Below, piece by piece: positions 40,225 to 48,352 of a stretch of 49,644 nucleotides of DNA. Every line of letters begins with the position of its first letter. Positions within the stretch are counted from its first letter, which is position 1. The notes under the pieces are model-generated. The model saw only the letters and a list, made by a program, of their open reading frames with translations, did not search any database and was not told the origin of the DNA. The position numbers and the translations under genes are program-made. The stretch comes from Gammaproteobacteria bacterium RBG_16_51_14 (GTDB lineage Bacteria > Pseudomonadota > Gammaproteobacteria > Eutrophobiales > Eutrophobiaceae), in NCBI GenBank assembly GCA_001802375.1, contig MGXK01000151.1, forward strand, positions 1 through 49,644, in the 5' to 3' direction.

Positions 40225-40626
40225 AAGGGGTCACCTCTACACATAGAAAACGGGAGTACCCGTATGGCTACTCCCGTTGTTTCGGATTAGGTAAATTGTA
40301 CTTGAGTCAGTCGTCCGCTGTCCATGTTCTGAAAATATCTGGATTCGTGTCTGAGAGCCCGTATTCCTTGCCATGTTTGTGCCATATCACAAATCGGACG
40401 AGGGTACCCCCTGGTGAGGCAGGGCTGCAACCGTTAAATATGTTCGTTGTGTGCAGGGATGACAACACAAGTCTGGTTTTTCAGCCACATGAATCACATT
40501 TTTTTACATTCATTGGCTAAATCATTGATTTAAACATATTCTATGTTTTGATTTAATCGTAAACAACACGGAATCTGGTGCTAATCTGATGCTAATCATT
40601 ATGAATGCTCCGGAAATTTGCCATTC
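40225..40626. other. Divergent region carA / kinase gene
   Basis: About 400 bases without a supported ORF, holding the carAB promoter side with the 40249-40278 hairpin, and near the kinase start a tandem TGCTAATC (40579-40586 and 40590-40597, 11-bp period) in an AT-rich stretch. No clear -35/-10 pair was found for the kinase gene. Confidence 0.4.
40249..40278 (-). promoter_or_regulatory. Hairpin in carA leader
   Basis: Perfect 10-bp inverted repeat, AACGGGAGTA (40249-40258) with TACTCCCGTT (40269-40278), 10-nt loop. On the carA (minus) strand the stem ends CCCGTTTTC, a GC-rich stem with a four-T run, shortly before the ribosome site of carA. It could be a weak attenuator for carAB or a terminator for transcripts arriving from the right. 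Function is inferred. Confidence 0.5.
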
Positions 40627-42381
40627 ATGCACCATCTGGAATCTGTTCCTGTGAGAAAGAAGAAACTACATATCAATTCATTGAAACCAGGCTATAAACT
40701 CCACTGGTATGAGATCATCAGTATCCTTGGAGAGGGTGGATTTGGCATCACCTACCTTGCCCGTGATGTCAATCTGATGCATGAGGTTGCCATCAAGGAA
40801 TATTTCCCCAGAAATATGGTCATGCGGGAGGAAAATGGACTTGTTCATCCCGTTAATAACGAACAATATCCACGATACCACTGGGGGCTGGAACGCTTCC
40901 TGGAGGAAGGACGCACCCTTGGGCAATTTAAACACCCTAACATTGTCCGTGTCCGTAATGTTTTCGAGGAAAACAATACGGCCTATATGGTGATGGATTA
41001 CGAACTCGGCGAAAGTTTCCAGGAGATCCTGAACCGCCGCAAGACACTTGATGAAGAAGACATCAAGACAATCATCTTTCCAATTATTGACGGGATGAAA
41101 GTGGTTCATGCCGCCGGTTTTATTCACCGGGATATTAAACCGGCTAATATCTTTCTCCGCGTCGATGGGGATCCCGTGCTCCTGGATTTTGGTTCTGCGC
41201 GCACCTCATTTGAAGAAAACAAGGCATCTCTTACCAGCATTTTTTCGCGTGGCTATGCACCCATTGAACAATACCATTCGACAGAAGATACACAGGGACC
41301 ATGGACTGATATTTATGCCCTTGGGGCAACTATTTACCGCACTATCGTTGGTGTTGCACCCTCCGATGCAATTGATCGAAGTGCTGCAATCGCACAGATT
41401 GCCAGGGATACCTACGTCTCGGTAGTGGAGGTCGCAAGGGGAAGATACTCAAATGAATTACTGGAAGCAGTTGACTATGCACTGCAATTCAGACAACAGA
41501 ACCGTCCACAAACAGTATCTGAATGGCGTTCAGCCTTTGATGTTGTAAAGGAAGCCAGCAGTGCAGACTCCGGACAGCATGATGTCAAGGCAGAAACTGA
41601 ATCCAGAGATTGGATCGAATCCTGTCAGAAGGCGGCTGAGTCAGGTGATACCAATGCCCAGTCTTCACTCGGTTTCATTTATGCCAGAGGTGCTGGAACT
41701 GAAAAAGATAACACCAAAGCCGTCAAATGGTACCGCATGGCAGCGGAACAGGGACATCGTAATTCCCAATACAACCTCGCTGTCATGTATGCCAAGGGAA
41801 GAGGCGTTGAACAGAACTACACAGAGGCATTCAAATGGTACAAACGGGCAGCGGAACAGGGGGATGCCACTTCACAGGCAATCTTGGGCATGATGTGTGC
41901 AAAGGGAATCGGGACAGAAAAAGACGATAAGGCCGCGATAAACTGGTATCACAAGGCCGCAGTACAGGGACATGTCATCGCCCAGTTTAGTCTGGCGAAG
42001 ATGTTTGCCAGGGGAAGGGGGGTGCCAATCGATGAACAGGAAGGGTTTGCATGGTACCTCAGGGCAGCCGAACAGGGGCATACCGGCGCCCAGATAAACC
42101 TGGCATTCATGTACGGGAGAGGCCAGGGTGTGGCACGGAACGACACAGAAGCATTCCACTGGTTCCGTAAAGCGGCTGAACAGGGACACCCGAACGCTCA
42201 ATACAACCTTGGTATAATCTATGCCAAGGGCAGGGGTATCACAAAAAACATTGATGAAGCCAAAAAATGGTTTGGTAAGGCCGCTGCACAGGGTGATAAA
42301 AATGCAGAACGTATACTTCGTAAACTCAAACAGCAGCTGGCAACGCAAGCTGAACCCGGGGAAAGGAAACAAACCGGGTAA
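40627..42381 (+). CDS. Ser/Thr protein kinase with C-terminal Sel1 repeats
   Basis: 584 aa from ATG at 40627 (a TTG at 40618 would add three residues; no strong ribosome site for either). Hanks-type kinase domain about 25-300: Gly loop LGEGGFGITYLA, ATP-binding Lys in VAIKEYF, catalytic FIHRDIKPANIFL, DFG in LLDFGSAR, and a GYAPIEQY activation segment typical of bacterial kinases of this kind. After a polar linker (about 310-325), six Sel1 repeats and a partial seventh (pattern W-Y-x-x-A-A-E-Q-G-H-x-x-A-Q-x-x-L, split over about 330-570) form a solenoid for protein binding. No membrane helix, so cytoplasmic. Targets unknown. Confidence 0.92.
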   Translation: MHHLESVPVRKKKLHINSLKPGYKLHWYEIISILGEGGFGITYLARDVNLMHEVAIKEYFPRNMVMREENGLVHPVNNEQYPRYHWGLERFLEEGRTLGQFKHPNIVRVRNVFEENNTAYMVMDYELGESFQEILNRRKTLDEEDIKTIIFPIIDGMKVVHAAGFIHRDIKPANIFLRVDGDPVLLDFGSARTSFEENKASLTSIFSRGYAPIEQYHSTEDTQGPWTDIYALGATIYRTIVGVAPSDAIDRSAAIAQIARDTYVSVVEVARGRYSNELLEAVDYALQFRQQNRPQTVSEWRSAFDVVKEASSADSGQHDVKAETESRDWIESCQKAAESGDTNAQSSLGFIYARGAGTEKDNTKAVKWYRMAAEQGHRNSQYNLAVMYAKGRGVEQNYTEAFKWYKRAAEQGDATSQAILGMMCAKGIGTEKDDKAAINWYHKAAVQGHVIAQFSLAKMFARGRGVPIDEQEGFAWYLRAAEQGHTGAQINLAFMYGRGQGVARNDTEAFHWFRKAAEQGHPNAQYNLGIIYAKGRGITKNIDEAKKWFGKAAAQGDKNAERILRKLKQQLATQAEPGERKQTG

Positions 42382-42494
42382 CCGCTTCCTGATCAGGGCA
42401 TGAAGATCTGCGATTCACACGGGACCTGCTGAAACGCATTGCACAGATCAGGGCCTTCCCGGCATTGGATAGTACGTGATTTTCCGGTCTGTTC

Positions 42495-43856
42495 TCACTC
42501 AGGTTTCTGTCGTGTCACAGGCAGCCTCAATTCAGCACGAAGACCTCCAGTCCCTGCCTCACCTAATGTAAGCGTTCCGCTGTACAGGCCAACAATAGTA
42601 TTAACGATACTGAGTCCTAAACCACTCCCCGCTTGCATTTCATCATGGCGTATGCCGCGCCTGATCACTTCCTCTCTGTATGAGGATGGAATACCGGGCC
42701 CATCATCCTCAATAACAATAATGATATCCTGTTTACAAGCAACGACATCGACTGTGACGGTATGTCGGGCCCATTTGCAAGCATTGTCCAGGAGATTGCC
42801 GAGCATCTCCTCCAGGTCTTCAGTATCAACACGTACAGAAATGCCGTCCAGTTGATTTAACCGGATATCAATTTCCCGGTTCTTGTAAAGCACACCCAGT
42901 GAGAACTTCAGGTCTTCTGCAACGCGATTCAAGTCAGAAACTGCGCCGAGAACATTGGTTGCCCCTGCAATACGGGCCTTGTGGAGATGGTAATTCACAC
43001 TATCGATAGCAACACGTAACTGATGCCGCATGATATTCCCGCACTCGCCGTTCATGCCTTCGACTTCATTAGCCAGCACCGCCAACGGGTTCTTGAGCGC
43101 GTGCGCGAGGTTTCCGACCTGGGTTCTTGCCCGTTCCAGCAGGGCCTTGTTGAAATCAAGCAGACTGTTTAACTCTGTGACGAGAGGACGGACCTCCATC
43201 GGGAAATCGTCAGGCAAACGTTTTTTATTACCTGAACGAATATCGGACAGGGCCAGTTGAATCCTTCTCAAAGGCCTGAGGCCAAAGAAAATCTGGAACC
43301 AGACCAGCCCCAACAGGAAAATTGCCAGGATAGACAGGATAAAGGCAAGACGGTATGAGAAACGGTAAACATCTGATGTGATATCCGAAATCGGCCCTGC
43401 TGCAAGGAAGATATAGGGTTGGTGTGCACGGGGGAGACCGATAATACGTTCGTACATATAGAGCGTTTGACCTTGCGGGCCTTGCCCTTGAAAGAAGCGT
43501 GAACTCATCTCAATATTACGGGAAGGAAGTTCAAAGGCAAACGTTCCTGAAGAGGATGAGCGATGCAGGATATTGTCTGTCCCCGCTGACAGGATAAGCC
43601 AGTACCAGCCGGATTGAGGCCGGCGAAAGCGCGTATCGGCAGGAGTCCAGGAAAGGGTCAGCTGGCCGGATTGATCGATATCACTCGCTGCAACCAGTTC
43701 TTCCAGATGGTCGATCAGCTGATTCTCGAATCGCTTCTTGATGTGCCCATGGAAGAGGTAGACCACCAGGACGCATGTTGCCGCCAGAGTGACAATGATC
43801 CACAGGGCTGATGATAAAACCAGCCTGAGTTCCAGAGAATCATGCCGTAGTAACAT
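42495..43856 (-). CDS. Sensor histidine kinase, PhoQ-like
   Basis: 453 aa. Membrane helix about 12-36, periplasmic sensor about 37-165, second helix about 168-192, HAMP linker, then HisKA with the H-box GNLAHALKNPLAVLANE (His about 250), whose H-x-L-K-x-P-L form resembles PhoQ, and a HATPase with N-box DNACKWA, G1 EDDGPGIP and G2 GSGLGLSIV. The start overlaps the response-regulator gene by 17 bases. The signal is unknown; the divergent cytochrome genes suggest a redox, nitric-oxide/oxygen or metal cue, by inference. Confidence 0.92.
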   Translation of the reverse strand: MLLRHDSLELRLVLSSALWIIVTLAATCVLVVYLFHGHIKKRFENQLIDHLEELVAASDIDQSGQLTLSWTPADTRFRRPQSGWYWLILSAGTDNILHRSSSSGTFAFELPSRNIEMSSRFFQGQGPQGQTLYMYERIIGLPRAHQPYIFLAAGPISDITSDVYRFSYRLAFILSILAIFLLGLVWFQIFFGLRPLRRIQLALSDIRSGNKKRLPDDFPMEVRPLVTELNSLLDFNKALLERARTQVGNLAHALKNPLAVLANEVEGMNGECGNIMRHQLRVAIDSVNYHLHKARIAGATNVLGAVSDLNRVAEDLKFSLGVLYKNREIDIRLNQLDGISVRVDTEDLEEMLGNLLDNACKWARHTVTVDVVACKQDIIIVIEDDGPGIPSSYREEVIRRGIRHDEMQAGSGLGLSIVNTIVGLYSGTLTLGEAGTGGLRAELRLPVTRQKPE

Positions 43857-44511
43857 CCGCCGTCAACCGGTAACCACGCCCGCGATGTGTATGGATGTGC
43901 TGTGCTCCAATCTTGTTGCGTACACGGTTCACAAGCACTTCAATGGTGTTGGAGTCCCGATCCGTATCGTACTCGTAAATATGCTCGGCAAGTTCTGTTT
44001 TGGAGATCACTCGTTCGGGGTGATGGATGAGATAGGATAAAAGTCGATGTTCTAAAGCCGTTAATATCAGGGTTTCAGAATCCAGAAAAAACTTTCCATT
44101 CGAAGTATCCAGCTGCAATGGGCCGCATGAAAACAGGGTAGAAGCGTGTCCTGCATTTCTGCGGATCAAGGCTTCCACCCGGGCGAGGAGTTCTTCCATT
44201 GCAAACGGTTTTGACAGGTAATCATCCGCACCTGCATGCAGGCCGATGACTTTCTCACGCCAGGTATTGCGCGCAGAGAGAATAAGGACAGGAAATGTAT
44301 GTCCTTTCTTTCTCCATTGTTCCAGGGCATCAAGTCCACTGCGTCTGGGTAGCCCCAGATCCAGGATGATTGCATCGTAGGGTTCAGTCTCACCGAGAAA
44401 ATGCCCTTCCTCTCCATCATAGGCAACGTCAACAGCATATCGGGCCTCACTCAAGGCAGAGGAAACCTGCTGTGCCATATCTACATCATCCTCAAGCAGC
44501 AAAACCCGCAT
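43840..44511 (-). CDS. Response regulator, OmpR/PhoB family
   Basis: 223 aa. Receiver domain 1-115 with acidic pocket Glu7/Asp8, phosphoacceptor Asp51 (IILDLGLP), Lys in YLSKPF, and an OmpR-type winged-helix DNA-binding domain about 125-220 (LTALEHRLLSYLIHHPERVIS, read here as LTALEHRLL and HPERVISKTEL, then VRNKIG and RGRGYRL). The PhoP/QseB-like class fits the adjacent PhoQ-like kinase. Eight bases after the PepSY gene, so PepSY-regulator-kinase is one operon. Confidence 0.93.
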   Translation of the reverse strand: MRVLLLEDDVDMAQQVSSALSEARYAVDVAYDGEEGHFLGETEPYDAIILDLGLPRRSGLDALEQWRKKGHTFPVLILSARNTWREKVIGLHAGADDYLSKPFAMEELLARVEALIRRNAGHASTLFSCGPLQLDTSNGKFFLDSETLILTALEHRLLSYLIHHPERVISKTELAEHIYEYDTDRDSNTIEVLVNRVRNKIGAQHIHTHRGRGYRLTADVTTA

Positions 44512-44519
44512 CGCCCACC

Positions 44520-44867
44520 TCAGTCATCCTCATCGGACCATTGACGCCAGCTACTGCCTTGCTCGACATTCAACACCTGTAATGTGTATGCATCATATTC
44601 TATTTCGGCCACACTACCATCATCGTTCAGGACTTTCACTTCATAAATCCATGAAGTGTTATCTGTTTCGTTTTCCAATTCCACCTTCAGAATGTGCCCC
44701 TCGAAATCGGTTCTTACCTGCGCAAGCAACTCTTCCATTGTTGCGGCGCCTGCTGCTTTTGTTTGTGACTGTGAATCTTGACGATAAGGGTACTCATCCC
44801 CTGCTACGGTTCTGGCAATAAAGAGCAGAAATAAAGCAATACATAAAATGGCTGTCAACTGTTGCAT
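44520..44867 (-). CDS. Exported PepSY-domain protein
   Basis: 115 aa. Signal peptide (about 1-22, cut near TVAG) and a PepSY domain (about 45-105: MEELLAQVRTDFEGHILKVELE, quoted as EELLAQV and GHILKVELE, then YEVKVLNDDGS and EIEYDAYT). PepSY proteins next to two-component systems and b-type cytochromes are common in proteobacteria and are thought to modulate envelope sensors or proteases. The C-terminal tail is acidic. It is first in the operon with the regulator and kinase, divergent from the b561 gene. Confidence 0.85.
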   Translation of the reverse strand: MQQLTAILCIALFLLFIARTVAGDEYPYRQDSQSQTKAAGAATMEELLAQVRTDFEGHILKVELENETDNTSWIYEVKVLNDDGSVAEIEYDAYTLQVLNVEQGSSWRQWSDEDD

Positions 44868-45006
44868 GGTACATACCCATTCAATTTTCCCTTTCTATAG
44901 TGCCATATCCAACCTGAACAGAACCTTAAACCACACTTCAGCGTGGTATCAGGTGAAATGTGTATGCTCCTTAATGCATCCGCAAGACGAATATAAGGAG
45001 ATAAAC

Positions 45007-46137
45007 ATGACCAAAACCTATTCAGCAAAAGAGCAAGGTGCTACCAAGGTATGGGATTTGCCGACGAGGCTTTTCCATTGGGGACTGGTCGCTGTTGTTA
45101 CTGGTGCGGCCATTACCGGATTCATTGAACCGGAATGGTGGCTCTCCATTCATGTGTGGTTTGGATACTGTGTCCTCTCCCTCATTTTGTTTCGCCTCAT
45201 CTGGGGATTTACAGGATCCCGATACAGCCGGTTTTCATCATTTCTGTATTCTCGAGGTGAAACTTTTGAGTTTATGCATAATCTCGTCCGGGGGAAACCG
45301 CCTCATTATCCTGGGCACAATCCGGCCGCTGCCATTATGATTTTCGCACTATTGGCAATCCTGACAGGACTGGTGCTCAGTGGTCTGCTGGCATTGGGTG
45401 GAATTGAAAATCAGGGGCCTTTCGCCAGACTGGTTCCCTACTGGATCGGTGAAGGGTTTGAAGAAATCCATGAAGTCATGGCCTTTATACTCCTGTTTCT
45501 CCTTGGTGGTCATCTCCTGGGTGTTATTGTCGAAAGTCATCTTAGGTCTGAAAACCTTGTCAAATCCATGATCACCGGGAAGAAGACTGTTTCGAGTGTT
45601 ACTGCTGCACAACCTGTTAAATGGTCGACCTCTCTTTCCGGCATCACACTAATCGCTGTCAGTGTCACTGTTGTTCTGATCAGCGCCTCGGCCCTGAGCG
45701 CAGCTAACTTGAATTTTTCATTTCCGGACTCTGTGGCAGGGACACTCTATGAAAAGGAATGCGGGGATTGTCATCATGCTTATCATCCGAGTCTGCTGCC
45801 GGAATCGAGTTGGTCCGGGATGATGGCTGGTCTGGAGAATCACTTCGGAGAAGACGCCTCTCTTGATGCAGTGACAATATCGGCACTGAATCATTTTATT
45901 GAGGTAACCAGTGCGGACCACGGATACACCAAGGCAGCCAATCTTTTTCGCACGGTTGCCCCAAACGACCCACAACGTATTACGTCTACACCTGTGTGGA
46001 AAAATATCCATGACGATATTTCCGACAACGAATTTCGCCGCAAGGGTGTAGGTGGACGGACGAATTGTAAAGGCTGTCATCGTGATGCACTACAGGGCTG
46101 TTTCGCCGAACGAAATATTCAGTTACCGGAGGATTGA
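45007..46137 (+). CDS. Cytochrome b561 fused to a dihaem cytochrome c (DHC) domain
   Basis: 376 aa. ATG at 45007 chosen because AAGGAG lies seven bases upstream; the longer open frame to 44848 has no conserved sequence. Part 1 (about 10-220): Ni/Fe-hydrogenase-type b561 with about four to five helices and haem-ligand His residues in the helix regions (LPTRLFHWG, SIHVWFGY, IHEVMAF, LLGGHLLG). A further helix at about 215-238, then a periplasmic C-terminal DHC domain (about 240-376) with two c-type haem motifs CGDCH and CKGCH. Role inferred: quinol oxidation in the membrane with direct transfer to periplasmic haem. The stop overlaps the next ribosome region. Confidence 0.88.
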   Translation: MTKTYSAKEQGATKVWDLPTRLFHWGLVAVVTGAAITGFIEPEWWLSIHVWFGYCVLSLILFRLIWGFTGSRYSRFSSFLYSRGETFEFMHNLVRGKPPHYPGHNPAAAIMIFALLAILTGLVLSGLLALGGIENQGPFARLVPYWIGEGFEEIHEVMAFILLFLLGGHLLGVIVESHLRSENLVKSMITGKKTVSSVTAAQPVKWSTSLSGITLIAVSVTVVLISASALSAANLNFSFPDSVAGTLYEKECGDCHHAYHPSLLPESSWSGMMAGLENHFGEDASLDAVTISALNHFIEVTSADHGYTKAANLFRTVAPNDPQRITSTPVWKNIHDDISDNEFRRKGVGGRTNCKGCHRDALQGCFAERNIQLPED

Positions 46138-46139
46138 CC

Positions 46140-46556
46140 ATGGAAAAGAAGATAGTCGTTATTCTGGCATTAATAAACCTGCCAATTACGGGCGCACTGG
46201 CAGAATCACAAAATATTGATGTACTTGGGCAATATGAATTACTGGCACGCAAGCATTCTTCAGTCTTTACCGGGTTCTCTGCACCGCGGGGAGAAACCCT
46301 TTTCAGGGAAACTTATGAAGGGGGAAATTCTGACACTCCTTCCTGCACATCCTGTCACTCAACATCCCCCCATGAGGCCGGTAAAACACGTGCCGGAAAG
46401 AAAATTGACCCAATGGCATTGTCCAAGACACCCGATCGTTACGCTGATTTCAAGAAAACAGAAAAGTGGTTTTACCGAAACTGTCGCAGTGTCATGGGGC
46501 GTGAATGTACAACGGCAGAAAAAGGTGACTTTATTACGTTTATGACCGGGAAATAG
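46140..46556 (+). CDS. SHP-type monohaem cytochrome c (DUF1924)
   Basis: 138 aa. Signal peptide 1-22 (cut near ALA), one CTSCH haem motif at about 75, and the SHP/DUF1924 pattern RGETLFRETYEGG and CRSVMGRECTTAEKGDFI. The Rhodobacter sphaeroides haem protein (SHP) binds oxygen and NO at a high-spin haem and is reduced by DHC. ATG at 46140 is preceded by GGAGG; the alternative TTG six bases earlier overlaps it. Three bases after the b561-DHC stop, so coupled. Confidence 0.88.
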   Translation: MEKKIVVILALINLPITGALAESQNIDVLGQYELLARKHSSVFTGFSAPRGETLFRETYEGGNSDTPSCTSCHSTSPHEAGKTRAGKKIDPMALSKTPDRYADFKKTEKWFYRNCRSVMGRECTTAEKGDFITFMTGK

Positions 46557-46585
46557 CATGAATACCAAATAACAGGAGAGACAGA

Positions 46586-47065
46586 ATGAGACACATAAAA
46601 TTACTTGCCATCGTTATTCAATGCGTAATCGTACCCTCCGTTTTCGCTGACAGTGATCGTTTTCCGGCAGTTACTGATGATGTAACCAGAAAGGAATGCG
46701 GTGCCTGTCACATGACATTCCAGCCACAACTGCTCCCTGCAAGATCATGGGCAGCCATCATGGGCAATCTGAACAATCACTTTGGTGAAGATGCGGGCCT
46801 GGATCAGGAAACAACCGATTATATTGAAGAATACCTGGTGAAGAATGCTGCTGATACTCGAAGGAACGGTTTTCGGGATTACGGTGTATTACAGGGAATT
46901 AAGAATAGCCAGACTCCCATTCGAATTACCGATCTCCCCTACTGGATACATGAGCATACGGGAGAATTATCTCCCACCGTATGGAAGCGCACTGATATTG
47001 GTACTAAAGCAAACTGCCTTGCATGCCACAGCGACGCCGACCGGGGATACTACGAAGACGATTGA
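46586..47065 (+). CDS. Dihaem cytochrome c (DHC), free-standing
   Basis: 159 aa periplasmic protein: signal peptide about 1-21 (cut near VFA), haem motifs CGACH (about 38-42) and CLACH (about 144-148). It is a paralogue of the DHC domain fused to b561: KECGACHMTFQPQLLPARSW against KECGDCHHAYHPSLLPESSW, and NHFGEDAGLDQET against NHFGEDASLDAVT. In Rhodobacter and Shewanella DHC donates electrons to SHP. ACAGGAGAGA precedes the ATG. Last gene of b561-SHP-DHC. Confidence 0.9.
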   Translation: MRHIKLLAIVIQCVIVPSVFADSDRFPAVTDDVTRKECGACHMTFQPQLLPARSWAAIMGNLNNHFGEDAGLDQETTDYIEEYLVKNAADTRRNGFRDYGVLQGIKNSQTPIRITDLPYWIHEHTGELSPTVWKRTDIGTKANCLACHSDADRGYYEDD

Positions 47066-47425
47066 TTAAAAATGGGTATCCGTACGTCAACAGGATATTC
47101 GGCATTAATGGAGACAAGATGCGGTTTGAATCTATTCTGGAAAACTGATCGAACACACCTCTGTCCTGATAAGCATCGGGTGATCAACCCCGCTAATTCA
47201 TGTCGTAACAAGACGACGTTACCCTGATTCAATTTCGTTGAATCAGGGAGTTTATATTGTTTTTCCCCATTACCAAGGCACCCTGCAGAAAACAAACAAT
47301 GTACTTATCCTAAAGAATTTATAGGCTTATCTATGAGATTAAAGTATTCAGGAACAATTATTGTAAATGGCATTGTATTTGTCTACTACAAGCATAAATG
47401 AAACAGAAACGGTTTTCTTGAAAAC
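47066..47425. other. Intergenic region after the cytochrome operon
   Basis: 360 bases without a supported gene. It contains the strong hairpin at 47222-47248 and, nearer the PilZ gene, an AT-rich stretch that may hold its promoter, though no clear -35/-10 pair was found. Confidence 0.4.
47222..47262 (+). terminator. Hairpin terminator downstream of the cytochrome operon
   Basis: Perfect 11-bp stem CCCTGATTCAA (47222-47232) with TTGAATCAGGG (47238-47248), 5-nt loop TTTCG, then AGTTTATATTG and a five-T run. It is 157 bases after the DHC stop. The T-run is interrupted, so efficiency is uncertain. Confidence 0.65.
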
Positions 47426-47800
47426 ATGGGACTGGAAGACAAACGACAATTAAAACGTTCACTCTGTTATTTCGATGTGCACGAGGAGACAACAGGCAAG
47501 ATCATCGGCAATGCGTACGACATACATCATGAAGGGTTCGGGTTGATCAGCAAGTCCGAGGTACCGTTATTCGAGGAACTTTCAATCTGTGTGAAAACCC
47601 AGGGGACGGATGCCAGCATCCAGCTGGTAATCAAAGGTATCTGGAACCGGGTGCACGAGGAACCCGTACACTACAATACTGGTTGCCGGATCATTAACCC
47701 GTCACCGGAAACCATCCATGCAATCAACGAACTGGTCAAGTCCTTGACAAAAAGGACCGGGAGACCCGTTAAATTCTCTGCACCTGTTGCTTCTGCCTGA
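47426..47800 (+). CDS. PilZ-domain protein, probable c-di-GMP receptor
   Basis: 124 aa single-domain cytoplasmic protein. R-x3-R at Arg7 to Arg11 (RQLKR) followed 21 residues later by Asp32-x-His-x-x-Gly37 (DIHHEG), the PilZ c-di-GMP signature D/N-x-S-x-x-G with Ser replaced by His. The middle (LFEELSIC, LVIKGIWNRV) fits the PilZ beta barrel and GCRIINPSPE its end. The substitution may weaken binding. No strong ribosome site. Confidence 0.7.
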   Translation: MGLEDKRQLKRSLCYFDVHEETTGKIIGNAYDIHHEGFGLISKSEVPLFEELSICVKTQGTDASIQLVIKGIWNRVHEEPVHYNTGCRIINPSPETIHAINELVKSLTKRTGRPVKFSAPVASA

Positions 47801-47943
47801 AAGCATCATCACATGACTTCCTGATCAGCAATCTCGACGTAGTATCAGGGCATCACTGTTATACTATCTCCGGATAGCGATCGATAATCCATTCACCAGT
47901 CATTCATGTACATTACGATTATTGATCGGAAGGAGACAATTTT

Positions 47944-48297
47944 CTGGAACTAATATTATTTGCAGTTGTTTTGTTTATTGGAGGATTTACAGGTGACCTT
48001 GCCTTGAGACGAGGTCTTGTTATTTATCGATTCGGCCTGCTTACCGCAATACAATGGTATAACGAAGGTAAACTCATATCAGCTGTCCCGGTAATTCGAT
48101 ATGGTTTGATACTGTTATTTTTAATTGTACTTTTCATTTCTGTGACCTATATCGTCATAACCGGTTATCGTGATTATACAGCCCCATATGCCATAGGTAT
48201 GGCCATCATGTTTTACTATGGGCATTCAAAAAGCGTCCAATATAAAGATAACACGGAGGATTTCGTCAAGTACAATATTGAATATATAAAAGAATAA
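47944..48297 (+). CDS. Small membrane protein, probable CTG start
   Basis: 117 aa if started at CTG 47944-47946, which lies eight bases after a strong AAGGAGA; no ATG, GTG or TTG stands at that place in this frame. A TTG at 47971 (108 aa) is possible but lacks a ribosome site. N-terminal helix (ELILFAVVLFIGGF), amphipathic middle (RRGLVIYRFGLL), second helix about 52-75 (GLILLFLIVLFISVTYIVI), third about 85-98, and a polar tail. Family not recognised. Confidence 0.55.
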   Translation: MELILFAVVLFIGGFTGDLALRRGLVIYRFGLLTAIQWYNEGKLISAVPVIRYGLILLFLIVLFISVTYIVITGYRDYTAPYAIGMAIMFYYGHSKSVQYKDNTEDFVKYNIEYIKE

Positions 48298-48352
48298 CTG
48301 TATTTGATAAGACTCTGCGGGTTTGCAGGTAGTATCCCAGAATGATCCGAAA

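Noticed and set aside
21714-40425. Shared GGTACCCCCTGGTG in the trp gap (minus strand, near 21727) and upstream of carA (near 40410) as a dispersed repeat
   Set aside because: Similarity is limited to about 17 bases, a match length expected by chance a few times in a window of this size, and the flanks do not align.
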